From NCBI GenBank assembly GCA_015852425.1, contig JAAAIG010000251.1, forward strand, positions 1 to 44,406: a stretch of DNA of 44,406 bases, written 5' to 3'. Numbering within the stretch: position 1 is the stretch's first letter; each line of letters begins with the position of its first letter. Below the pieces are notes generated by a model, which worked only from the letters and a program-made list of their open reading frames with translations, was not told where the DNA came from and did not search any database. The position numbers were made by a program, and so were the translations under genes. This DNA is from Gryganskiella cystojenkinii. Lineage: Eukaryota > Mortierellomycota > Mortierellomycetes > Mortierellales > Mortierellaceae. Positions 35,301-44,406 of the stretch are shown piece by piece.

Positions 35301-37172
35301 GAAGAATCTAACTGCAACTACTCCTCTGGGACCCGATGTCTCGTTGAACTCGCTGGCGACTCAGACTGCCGCTTTGGTGGCCAAGGATCTTGTCGATCTC
35401 ACTGGCCGTGCCGGCTTGGTCGCCATTGATCGCGTCGAAAAGTCAATGTAAGCAATTCATGCTTTTCTTTCTGCTGATATTTCGGACAGAAATTCTCTTA
35501 ATTGACATTTTTTTCGGCTTTTGCATTTTATAGCGAGGAATGGAACAAAGGAAGTGTTTCGGCTCAGAGCGTGGTCTATGCAGGAGTCACCGTCACTGCA
35601 GCCGACTATGACTCTGCCCTAAACAAGGCCCGCGCCTCGTACTCGGACTCCATCGGTGCTCCTAAGATCCCCAACGTCACCTGGGACGATGTCGGAGGTT
35701 TGGCTTCTGTCAAAAACGACATTTTGGACACGATCCAATTGCCTCTGGAACATCCAGAGTTGTTTGCCAGTGGACTGAAGAAGCGCTCCGGTATCTTGCT
35801 CTATGGACCTCCTGGTACGGGAAAGACCTTGCTCGCCAAGGCTGTCGCCACTTCCTGCTCACTCAACTTCTTCTCCGTCAAGGGACCGGAGCTGTTGAAC
35901 ATGTACATCGGAGAGTCTGAAGCGAACGTTCGTCGAGTCTTCCAGCGTGCCCGTGATGCGAAACCCTGTGTCATCTTCTTTGACGAGTTGGATTCCGTTG
36001 CACCTAAGCGTGGTGAAAAGGGTGATTCCGGTGGTGTGATGGATCGTATCGTCTCTCAGTTGCTCGCAGAACTGGACGGCATGAACGGTGGCGAGGGATC
36101 CGGAGATGTGTTTGTTATTGGAGCAACGAACCGTCCCGATCTGCTGGACCCCGCATTGCTGCGTCCTGGTCGTTTCGACAAGTTGTTGTATCTCAGTGTC
36201 AGCACGAAGCATGAGGAGCAATTGAGAATTATCCAGGCATTGACACGCAAGTTCCGCTTGCATCCATCCTTGGATCTGGCGAATGTCGCAGAGAAGTGTC
36301 CGTTCAACTATACTGGTGCTGACTTTTACGCGCTTTGTTCGGATGCCATGCTTAAAGCCATGTCTCGTACCGCGGACGGGATTGAAAGTCGAGTTGGTAT
36401 GTCCTGCTTTATCAATATTCCCTTTTCAGATCAAAATGCTCTTTGCGACAATTATCTGATGCTGACTAATCCCTTTTTATTTCCTCCGACATTAACAATA
36501 GTCGCCATCAACGCTGACGAAACTTCTACTCTTCCACGCCCGATCACATCACAGTACTACCTCGACCACCTTGCTCAACCGGACGAGATCCTAGTTCAAG
36601 TCACGGAAGAGGACTTTGATCAAGCCCTCGCAGAACTGATTCCTTCTGTCTCGGCTCAGGAGCTTGAACATTACAAACAAGTCCAAAAGATGTTCAACAG
36701 TGACGACTTCGCCAAGGAAGCCGTCGCGGCCGCTGCAGCGGAGAAGGAAAAGAAGGAAGCCCGTCAAGCCGCCCGAGAGAAGCAGCAGGAAGAAAAAGAG
36801 TTGGCTGATGCTTTGAGAAAGGTCGAAGAGGCTCAGAGGCTTCTTTCATCAGAGACGACCGAGATCCAAAACCACCATGAGGACTCGGAGCCTGAGACAG
36901 TACCGATTTCCAAGGGCAAAGGCAAAGGACGCGCCGCAGAATTTAGTCATATTGATGAGTACGTTGCATCCATGGGATCCAGCAATGGAGATGCCATCGG
37001 CGGAGCGAGTGCATCTTCTGCGCCAGAGTCAACCAGCAGCAATCGTCTCGAGGAGCCGGTGATGATCAGTGAACAGGACCAAGAGACCATCGAGGGGACC
37101 CTGAAGCAACAAGGCGGAGCTAAACCCTCTGGTAGTGGCAAGGGTAAAGGCAAAGGCAAGAGTAGAAAATAG
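32344..37172 (+). CDS. PEX6: Peroxisomal biogenesis AAA+ ATPase Pex6
   Basis: Partner of Pex1 in the hexameric motor that pulls the PTS1 receptor Pex5 out of the peroxisome membrane. Seven exons: 32344-32533, 32751-32893, 33007-34005, 34085-34658, 34748-35447, 35534-36396 and 36502-37172, encoding 1379 residues, somewhat long for the family. The N-terminal half has no enzymatic motifs and an acidic run near 33680-33720. The first AAA domain is degenerate: GARGIGKKT at about 681-689, and LLLRHID in place of Walker B. The second is intact: [13 protein letters not shown] (960 on), [16 protein letters not shown] (about 1014-1029) and [20 protein letters not shown]. This intact-D2/degenerate-D1 pattern, together with [18 protein letters not shown], is typical of Pex6. 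Intron 36397-36501 is 105 nt and frame-neutral. The tail is Glu/Lys-rich and ends [11 protein letters not shown], an unusual extension. Confidence 0.95.
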
Positions 37173-37282
37173 ACAATTGAGAACAACTGTTAAAATTCCT
37201 GCAACAAATAATAAAATGTACACTACAGCCTTGAAAGTATCCACCATACCCAGTTTCGGGGTGTCTTTACGCATGATCCTCC
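37173..37282. terminator. Convergent 3' ends of PEX6 and DPH4
   Basis: Only 110 bp separate the stop codons. AATAATAAAATGT at about 37206-37219 is a plausible plus-strand polyadenylation signal. The two 3' UTRs probably overlap. Confidence 0.45.
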
Positions 37283-38059
37283 TCATGCTTGGTCCTCATC
37301 GTCGTCATCGGCAACCTCATAATGAATACGGACGATCAAAGAGCAAGTTGAGCATACGACAGTGTCAATGCCCAATTCTAGTTCGTCCTCCGATATGGCG
37401 TATTCTCCGCTGCAACGACAAGGCGAGGTGTAGGTGCAAGATTCTATTTCCAAGGAGAATAAAAATGTTAGTTTCCCATTTGTCTTCTGGCTGAGCCCTT
37501 TCCTCAGAAATGCAAGCTTTTGGCGTTTGTCTCCAAGTCGTACCTTCATCGTAGTCCATATCATCCAGATCGATATCATCGTTGACCTGTCCATTTGCGC
37601 GAAGTCTGACAGCTATCGCAAAAATGAAAAGGAAACATGAGTTGATTAGTAAACACAGATCCCCGATCCACAGAAAGCTTCATGTCGGCGATAGTCTCCA
37701 AGCGGGTCAAGAGGGTTGGACGAACGAACCTTTGAGAGAGCTGTCATAAAATTCTCTCCTGGAAGGTTCCCGAAGACACTCCCAAGCCTCCTTGATATCC
37801 TGGAGAGGGATCAACAGAGTCATAACTGCTGGCCCTGACTGTTGAGATTGATTCTGTTGTTGCTTGTCAGGGTGATGCTAATGTGGGGGGCGTAAAGAAG
37901 TATGTTAAAAGAAGGCTCTACATTTCAAAGAGCGAGCAAGAAAATCTTGTAGAAAACAATTATCCTTACAATGAGGAGCAGCTTCTGGTATTGTTGCTTG
38001 ATCTCAGTCAGCGAAGCATCCTGCGACACACTGAGAATCCCGTAGTAGTCCTTGATCAT
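37283..38059 (-). CDS. DPH4: Diphthamide biosynthesis J-protein Dph4 (DNAJC24-type)
   Basis: Small J-domain protein with a CSL zinc finger, needed for the first step of diphthamide formation on elongation factor 2. Four exons, 38059-37970, 37877-37730, 37612-37544 and 37443-37283, give 155 residues, matching the family. The J domain begins MIKDYYGILSVSQDASLTEIK, and the invariant HPD lies at the start of exon 2 (HHPDKQQQ), followed by AWECLREPSRREFYDSSL. The zinc-binding module in exon 4 has SPCRCSGEYAI and VVCSTCSLIVRIHYE, providing four Cys, and it contains the namesake CSL. The loop after HPDK is enlarged by Gln and Ser. The splice joins keep phase throughout. It shares a promoter region with TFIIE-alpha. 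Confidence 0.93.
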
Positions 38060-38451
38060 GTCTTTGGAGGAATGAAGACACGAAGTTACCAGAGCACCGA
38101 CTTAAAAACTCGAGTCGAAGATCACTCGTTGAAGATTAACGTTACACGTGATTCGAAATAAGCCACCGCGCAGCAGAACCGCAATATAAAAGGGCGAGTT
38201 GCCTTTGCATTAATTGTTTGCATCGCTTTCATTGTTGCATTTGTCTCTCTGTCTGCCCTCTCTTTTGCCTCAATCGCCTTTTCTGTTCGCGAAAAGTTTG
38301 GGGATCAACTCGGTGCCCTTTGTGCCTTTTTCTGTACCCGCTCTGTGCCTCCTTTGTATATATCTCATAACGACCACACATCCTTCCTGCTTCTCTTCCT
38401 CTATTTATTCACATTCACGAAAACTACCTCAACATATTCTCCAAAAGAAAG
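38060..38451. promoter_or_regulatory. Divergent promoter region between DPH4 and TFIIE-alpha
   Basis: 392 bp between start codons. It holds TATAAAAG at 38185-38192 and TATATAT at 38357-38363 on the plus strand. The second lies about 90 bp before the TFIIE-alpha ATG and is the better candidate for that gene. No intervening gene. Confidence 0.5.
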
Positions 38452-40490
38452 ATGTCTTTGACCCATTCAGCCGAGGACCAATACGTCCTAGACCAGCTGG
38501 TCTACCGTGTGGCCCGAGCATTCTACGAGCCCAAGTACATCGTGGTGATGGATGTCATCAACAAGCAGAAGCAGTACGAGACGCCAACGCCCCTTTTTGC
38601 AAAGAAGCTAATTTGTAATTCTGTTGACAAAGGACAAAAGGCCAGAAAGACTAATCATTCATTCATTCCACTTGCTTTTTTTTTTTTCTTGGCCACCAAA
38701 TCAATAGAGTCAGGGACGAAGAGCTTGCCCTCACTTTGAAGTTGAACCGGAGAGAAATCCACAAGATTTGCGGAAAGCTCAAGGAGGACCGTCTCATCAA
38801 AGAGTACGGTGACTTGGACGAAAGAAAGCAAGAAGAAAAATCACAACGGATCTGGATAGAAAGGAGATCGTTGTTTTATTCATTCTTCTTGTTTTCTTTG
38901 CATGCCCGAAATCTTAACGTACATTGTTTCTCTATCGGGTTGCTGACATCTGTTCATCCTTCTCTATTCAAATATGATAGTCTTACCAAGATGGAGGCAC
39001 GGAAACCCGACCAACGGCAGATCCCCAACACGTACTACTATCTGGATTACAAGCTCTTTGTGGACGTAGTCAAATACAAGATCCACAAGATGCGTGTCGA
39101 ACTGGACGTGATCACATCCAACCAGGAGGTCGAGAGTGCGGGTTTCAAATGCCCCGCCTGTGAAAAGACCTATGCGATGGTCGAGGTCACGCATACCGCT
39201 GATCTGACCTCTGGAGCCTTCAAATGTCCAGACGACGGTTATGAGTTGGAGGAAGAGAAGGTCGAGGAAGGCGACCAGGGACAAGAATTGAAGACCAAGT
39301 ATGATAAAACCCTCTCGTTATATTCGGAATGGCTCTTGTATGAGTTGCGAGATCATGAACTAAGTATATGGATGATAGATACAAGGCATATTTTTAACTT
39401 TCTTGGTCCTTTCTTATTTTTTTTTTTCTCCAGGTTGCGCGAGAACATCAAGCCCATCGTGGACTTGCTCAAGTTGTCGGACAACATTGTGATTGAGCAG
39501 TACACTGAAAGCATGGTTGCCAAGGCAGCAGCAGCCAGAACCCATGATGGTGCGAATCTCGTTTTCCTGACATGACTAGACAGCTTTTGCGTTCATCCGC
39601 AGAACGGACCATACAATCAAAACAACAGGCGAACTAACTCGTATCATTTTGGACTAAAATAGATGATGATCTTGCTTTCGCGGAGGATGGCGGTCAGCAG
39701 CAAGGAGAGATCCAGGTTGTCTTTGAGGATGATAATGACAAGGCGGCTAAAAAGGCGAGAGACACGGCTGCGAACCTCCGACGAACCCAGAATGCCGTCC
39801 CATCATGGCATGCCTGGAGTACTGTTTCGGGCGAGATTACGGCTTTGGGAACCGAGGCTATGAAGCGCCAAGAGTTGCCCGTGGATGACACCAATGGCGA
39901 TGGCGATGGTGAAGTCTTGGAGAACGACTCGGAGCGCGTCCAATGTAAGGAGCCACGTGCTTTATCGAGAGGATGATATGATGGTATGTTTACCTTCGAC
40001 GCCAGGACTAACTCTTTGTGTTCTTTTTACCCTTTAGACTACGAGAAATACTATGCTGAACTGGAATCTCGATCCGACAACGTAGAAGAGTCCTTTGAAG
40101 AGTCAAACGGTTACCTCAACGGTGACGCCAAGAGACCCCTCGAAGATTCCGATTCTGATGACTCTTCCAAGTATGCTTATGGAATCGCTAGTCCGGCATG
40201 GTTTTGTCTCTTCTTGATCTGAGACTGTTACTGACATGTATATTGTATTGCCCTTTTTTTTTGTTCATGATAATAGTAAGCGACGGAAGGATGAGAATGG
40301 CGAGAATGTCAACGGTGAAGAGTTTGAGGTTCAGAACGGCGAGGAAGAGGAAACTTTTGATGAAGATTTGCCTGAGGTATCTGTTGGGGGCGTGATGGTC
40401 CCACTCTTGGAGGTCACGGAAGAGGTGCAGGCTCGGATGACCCCTGACGAGTACGAGGCTTATTACAATATTTGCCAACAGTACCAATAA
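38452..40490 (+). CDS. TFA1: Transcription initiation factor TFIIE, alpha subunit
   Basis: General RNA polymerase II factor that recruits and stimulates TFIIH at the promoter. Seven exons: 38452-38614, 38710-38827, 38981-39298, 39434-39549, 39663-39944, 40038-40170 and 40277-40490, giving 447 residues. The N-terminal winged helix runs over exons 1-2 (QYVLDQLVYRVARAFYEP, LALTLKLNRREIHKICGKL). NTYYYLDYKLFVDVVKYKIHKM follows, then the zinc ribbon FKCPACEKTYAMVEV..AFKCPDDGYELEEE, in which the expected fourth Cys is Asp. The C-terminal half is acidic, ending with PLLEVTEEVQARMTPDEYEAYY. Intron 2 (38828-38980) fits phase only with a GC donor (GCAAGA) and AG acceptor. Introns 2 and 3 (153 and 135 nt) are frame-neutral, so unspliced reading gives a hydrophobic, non-family insert. 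Confidence 0.92.
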
Positions 40491-40766
40491 CGATGTCGCT
40501 ATGTCTTCTGGGCAACCGACACTCAGTCTTGTTCTCCGACCATCTAATTTACTTCCTGAATTCGACCACTTCATTTTAGCTCTCTAGCTCGTACATAGCC
40601 CACATCCCTTGCATGTTCGCACATTGCAGATTTTATTTAGCAAACAAAAACTTGAATATAAAACTCTTTTTGCGATACCAAGTCGAGTGGAGAGAGGGAG
40701 TGGTGTGGTGTGTGTTTTGTGCTTTGACAGAACGCATTTTGGGTGCTCTGTTGTTGTTTTTTTGCT
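40491..40766. other. Convergent 3' regions of TFIIE-alpha and glyoxalase I
   Basis: 276 bp between stop codons, with no gene. An AT-rich segment around 40630-40670 may hold the polyadenylation signals. Confidence 0.5.
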
Positions 40767-41422
40767 TTAAGCAAGACCACGGTTGAGGATCTCGACCCAG
40801 TAACCATCGGGATCGCCAATGAACGCAATGTTCTTCATGGATCCGTCCGTGAGTCTCTTGACCCACTTGACCTTGTCACCAAAGGACTCGAACCGCTTGC
40901 AGGCCTCCTCAATGTTATCGACAATAATCGCGGTATGGCCAAAACCACGACCGGGGTTGGAGTTACCGTTCGCATAACTGAAATCCTTGTCGTTCTCGGT
41001 GCCCCAGTTATGGGTCAGTTCCAGAACGCCGGAACGACCGGTAGCATAGGCACGCCTCTCGTTCGAGTCTTTTTTAGCGAGCAAGGCGCGGTCTTGTTCG
41101 TTAACATAAGCAAGGAAATAGAGCGTGAACTTTCCACCCTCGTTCTCCATCGTGGAGAGGAGTTGCATGCCCAGGATCTCTTGGTAGAACTCGAGTGAGA
41201 CTTTGGGATCCTTGACACGGATCATGGTGTGGTTCTAAGGGAAGATAGCATACACTTGAACCATTAGAATAAGAAATAAATAAAAAATACACACGCGTTC
41301 TAAGACTGGAATGGGGAAGGCGATCCTTAACGCGAGTAGACTCGAGCAAAAGCGTGGGAACATGAAAAGGAGCAATGACATACAAACTCATAGGTCTTGA
41401 TGTCGGTGTTGAAGTTGGACAT
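40767..41422 (-). CDS. GLO1: Lactoylglutathione lyase (glyoxalase I)
   Basis: Converts the hemithioacetal of methylglyoxal and glutathione to S-lactoylglutathione, the first step of methylglyoxal detoxification in the cytosol. Exons 41422-41384 and 41234-40767 give 168 residues. The short first exon encodes MSNFNTDIKTYEF, and splicing gives YEFNHTMIRVKDPKVSLEFY, the classic N-terminal strand with the first metal ligand (His15). Further ligands are the Glu in GVLELTHNWG, the His in GFGHTAIIVDN and the Glu in GYWVEILNRG. The intron (41383-41235, GTATGT..CTTAG) has stops in the coding frame. Its length fits the single-domain eukaryotic enzyme, unlike the double-length yeast Glo1. Confidence 0.96.
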
Positions 41423-42082
41423 GGTTGGTGATCGGGTTTGAATGATGGAATGAAAAAGAAAAAGAAATGAAATGAACCCAGTCTGTACTATTTTTATGGT
41501 CATTTGTCAGCCCTCTCTTGGTCGGCTATCTCACCTTGCCGTCATTTTCGCTTGAAACAGATAAATAGGTCCGATTGTTAAGGGTTCCACGCTTTCCGGC
41601 TCTAATTTTCCGGCCCCATTTTTATGTTATTCTTGTATCTTTCACTTTCTTGTATCCTTTTAAGACTGAGATGAAAACTCCTCCTGCGCTGTGGCCACAT
41701 ACCCTTGTAGTGTGCACTGCTGTGTTGAGCCATCCGGCCTGTAAATGCGCCACCCTTGGCAAGAAGTTTGAGGCAGTTGACTTTGGCCGCGATCGTCCTT
41801 GACCTTTAAGAACATGGCATAGACTGGCACTCATAAAGCTGGCGAGTGGCAATGACTCGAGATTGGCTCCGACGCGAGCGTCCACAATCGAATAGGTATC
41901 GTCCATCAACCAAAAAGAGAGTTTGTGTTCCCAGCGGTAAAGATCAGGCTACAGTATATAAAAATTGTGGCACAGAGTCCATTTTTCTAAGCCACGCCTT
42001 ATGTATCTAACCATCGGCACTCATCGACCACCGACGATCTCAGAACCGTCCAGTCCTCGACACCAAAATCCTCCAGAAAGTA
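41423..42082. other. Glyoxalase upstream region and an unassigned coding-like segment
   Basis: The first about 150 bp are the glyoxalase leader and promoter. On the minus strand, about 41950 down to 41622 is open for about 110 codons, containing DLYRWEHKLSFWLMDDTYS and VGANLESLPLASFM. It looks like real protein but has no recognised family, and its phase does not match a splice from the adjacent Fic gene. TATATAAAAA at about 41956 lies beside it on the plus strand. It is possibly a gene fragment. Confidence 0.35.
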
Positions 42083-43504
42083 CTACCGAATTCGCTTACA
42101 AAGCAACCATTGCTCTGTCATAAAATCGTCTGTTTTATAAACCCGTTGTTCAATTGCTGGTCCTTGTAAACTGAAGCACCCACGCGATCCTGCGTCGATT
42201 CCACCCATAACCGTAACGCCCTCGTCCAGCGTTGTCTGAAGCTCGTCCATCAGATCCTCTGCTTCCTGCTGGAAGTACCTCAGTAGGGGCTTGAGATCGC
42301 AAGTGGCGTTGGCCACTCGCAGTGCGTCAATGTAGCCTGCCTTTGTCGAAAAACGCGCGCGAGCTGGAGGATATCCTGCAAGCATCAGCGGGATTGACGC
42401 GATAAGCCGCGTGATGCGACCATTGCCATCCTCAAATGGGTGGACGTGGATAAGCATATGGTGAACCCACATCGCGACGCCATATGGATCTCTGATGTAC
42501 AGCTTATGCTCCATTGCCATGTTAAACCAATGCACAAACGTTCCCATCGACTCAGCAACCGCATTAACATGGTGGAACACAAACGGGATTCCGCTCGACT
42601 GACCAACATACACGTTTGTGTAGCGCCTGCGTCCACGCGTAAGCAGTCTCCTGATACTCACGCCAGACTGCACTTCGTTGACGGTTTTGTTATGGTCCAT
42701 GTTCTGGACATGCATCGCGCAAATCAGCTCGCCGTCCAGCTGGAATTTCGGAGTGCACATTCGTGCTAACATCATGTTCAGACAATTCTGTGCGTCTTCC
42801 AGGATGGAGAAAATCTGGTGGCTCGACACCACGGAACTGTCAGGCGCATGCTGCACTGCGCTGTTATAGTACCCGCCCCTGACAATGAGTGCCCGTGTGT
42901 TGGATCGTGTGTCCAGTTTGAAGACATCCTCCACTTCGTTGGTGTCGATACTGATAATGCGCGCAATCGCTGCTGACACTCTCCCCGCATCCGCACCGGT
43001 GATCAAACGGTTCCAGCGCTCTTTGATAGCTCGTGCTCTGACGTCTGAGTGCCCATCTCTGTAGCTATACTTGTCGAGCGACTTCAGGGACGGCGCACGC
43101 TCACCTTTCAACCGATTGTATATGGCGTTGCTATTCTGTAGCTGCCAATTACACGTGCAGTCAACGTATGCCGCGACCTCCCGGAGATTATTTACATCTG
43201 CGGGCGAGTAACCAGCATATGTGGTGACCGAAGGCATTTGCAGGATTCGCCTTGCTTCAAAATAGTTGTGGTTCTCATAGTATACCCCACAGAGCACCAG
43301 GGCGATCGGCACGCAGTCCGCGAACTTGCGCGAGGTTTCTTCGATGAGCGTCAGGTTCTCGAGGTACGAGTCGTTTGTGGTGCTCGGGGAGTTGAGGAGG
43401 TTGATAATCTGTGTGTCTTGTGCTGTGCGGTTCACCAGCTGCGCCATTACGATCGGTGTAATTGTGAACCTGTATTGGAACGCTGGTCGGATGGCGGTTG
43501 CCAT
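42083..43504 (-). CDS. Fic-domain protein (probable AMPylase)
   Basis: Fic enzymes usually transfer AMP from ATP to a Ser, Thr or Tyr of a target protein. A single intronless frame of 473 residues starts at the ATG at 43504. The core motif HVHPFEDGNGRITRL is complete, with catalytic His355, the acidic metal-binding residue Glu358, and the GNGR phosphate-binding turn (360-363). The preceding WFNMAMEHKL and following IPLMLAGYPPARA fit the Fic fold. Near the N-terminus, DSYLEN (Glu49) sits where an inhibitory SSxIEG-type helix occurs in class II Fic proteins, although the first Ser is Asp. No signal peptide or membrane segment is apparent. It lacks introns while almost all neighbours have them, and lies beside repeats and unassigned sequence. 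A late acquisition is possible. Confidence 0.85.
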   Translation of the reverse strand: MATAIRPAFQYRFTITPIVMAQLVNRTAQDTQIINLLNSPSTTNDSYLENLTLIEETSRKFADCVPIALVLCGVYYENHNYFEARRILQMPSVTTYAGYSPADVNNLREVAAYVDCTCNWQLQNSNAIYNRLKGERAPSLKSLDKYSYRDGHSDVRARAIKERWNRLITGADAGRVSAAIARIISIDTNEVEDVFKLDTRSNTRALIVRGGYYNSAVQHAPDSSVVSSHQIFSILEDAQNCLNMMLARMCTPKFQLDGELICAMHVQNMDHNKTVNEVQSGVSIRRLLTRGRRRYTNVYVGQSSGIPFVFHHVNAVAESMGTFVHWFNMAMEHKLYIRDPYGVAMWVHHMLIHVHPFEDGNGRITRLIASIPLMLAGYPPARARFSTKAGYIDALRVANATCDLKPLLRYFQQEAEDLMDELQTTLDEGVTVMGGIDAGSRGCFSLQGPAIEQRVYKTDDFMTEQWLLCKRIR

Positions 43505-44406
43505 CTTGCTTTGATGCTTTGCTGACTCAAAATGCGCCTCACTTTAAACGTAAGTCTAGGGCGCTAGAATTCTTAATTCGACTGTACGTGGCCAGTAATG
43601 GAGAGGTGTGGTGTGTGAATGGAGAGGTGTGGTGTGTGAATGGAGAGGCGTGGTGTGTGCGAATGGAAAATGTAGTGGTGATGGAGTTTAAACTTCCAAG
43701 AACTCGTTGATGGTCACGTATGCGAACAACTCCGATTAAGCACAGCCACTTCTGTAGCCCAATTTCCCCTTTTGTAAGATTAGATATGCTTACCAGACAT
43801 CGACTTCACTGCTCGACACCATGGAACACAAGTTTGAGTGCATCGACTTCAAAACTGACAAGAAGCAACGCAAGGGCTACAGGCCAGATGTCATGAATGG
43901 GGCTATAAGAACTCCCACGCATTCTTCGTTGCATTCTAGACTGGACCAGGACAGTTGAACAAATTCGCTAAGGCCAAGCTTGCAACGAGTTCTTATGACA
44001 TTGACTGGAATCTTGACAAACTCTTGAATTCAAGTATTCTTGCTACGCTGGAGCAGCAGGTGCGCCCAATAATTCGGTGACCAGGGAGCAGTGCCGCGTT
44101 CTGAGTACATCCAACAGCAACAAGGTGTCGCAAAATGTCGCCGCATATCGATATCCCGGCATATATGTTCGAGAGCAATCCTCGAATTCCAGGACAGCAG
44201 GCGCACGCAAGGCATACTCAATAAGGACCGCCAATTGCTTGAAAGGTGTTCGCTTGTACAGCAAAGAAGTTTGGAGAGATTGGATTCTTGAGAAGAGCCT
44301 TCTGGTGTCCGAGGAAAGAATTCATGGGGGCTCTTATGCTAGTCTAACACCATTATGTCAGGCACAAGTTTCTGTCTTCACGTTCTGGCTTCAAGCTCTG
44401 ACTTCA
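43505..44406. other. Fic gene upstream region and unassigned sequence to the window end
   Basis: About 900 bp with a 21-bp tandem repeat at 43598-43662 and no complete gene. A 45-codon frame at 43821-43958 (MEHKFECIDFKTDKKQRKGY at its start) and a 66-codon frame at 44091-44291 read as plausible protein on the plus strand, with stops between. They may be remnants of one gene or exons of a gene cut by the window edge. No family was recognised. Confidence 0.4.
43598..43662. repeat. Three tandem copies of a 21-23 bp unit
   Basis: Units of ATGGAGAGG followed by TGTGGTGTGTGA occur at 43598-43618 and 43619-43639 as identical copies. A third at 43640-43662 has one substitution (C for T) and a 2-base insertion. 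The array lies about 95 bp upstream of the Fic start codon. Confidence 0.85.

Noticed and set aside
40878..40900. Perfect tRNA B-box word on the minus strand (GGTTCGAGTCC)
   Set aside because: It lies inside conserved glyoxalase I coding sequence (KRFESFGDK) with no A box or cloverleaf around it.

Overview
The window is eukaryotic nuclear DNA from a filamentous fungus. Most genes are split by short GT-AG introns (about 80-150 nt, a few of 200-440 nt), untranslated DNA is full of poly-T/poly-A and CT-rich tracts, and the products include actin, Pex6, TFIIE-alpha, an RSC chromatin-remodelling subunit and a Dph4 J-protein. The gene content, intron style and protein flavour (long Ser/Gln-rich and Ser/Thr-rich disordered regions) suggest an early-diverging fungus of the Mucoromycota/Mortierellomycota type. 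That placement is inference.

Layout: 229-2280 (-) is a DHA2-type major facilitator transporter whose reading frame needs an 11-nt microexon. 2281-5963 is a long divergent intergenic region. 5964-11370 (+) is a 1655-residue Ser/Gln-rich, largely disordered protein with a distinctive C-terminal block. 11727-14033 (-) is a 4-coumarate:CoA-ligase-like acyl-CoA synthetase ending in the peroxisomal signal AKL. 14034-17863 is gene-poor and includes unassigned, stop-riddled coding-like sequence plus the actin promoter. 17864-19238 (+) is actin. 19627-22856 (-) is a ferric-reductase-type flavocytochrome with an unusual insertion. 24203-25804 (-) is a divergent Arf-like pseudo-GTPase. 27569-29497 (-) is the Rsc7/Swp82 subunit.

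The right part is denser: 30531-31810 (-) mitochondrial-type hydroxyacyl-thioester dehydratase (HTD2), divergent from PEX6 (32344-37172, +); DPH4 (37283-38059, -), divergent from TFIIE-alpha (38452-40490, +); glyoxalase I (40767-41422, -); and an intronless Fic-domain protein (42083-43504, -) next to a 21-bp tandem repeat and unassigned sequence running to the window end.

Functional ties: the acyl-CoA synthetase with a PTS1 tail, PEX6 and HTD2 all belong to organellar fatty-acid or acyl-CoA metabolism, but they are not contiguous and no operon-like logic is expected. I did not find an obvious new multi-gene system. The most unusual items are the 11-nt microexon, the ferric reductase with two hydrophobic segments and a Cys cluster inside its NAD domain, the Arf-like pseudo-GTPase, a TFIIE-alpha zinc ribbon that lacks its fourth Cys plus a probable GC-AG intron, several frame-neutral introns, and the Fic gene. 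Exon joins were worked out by hand from splice motifs and phase and have no transcript support.
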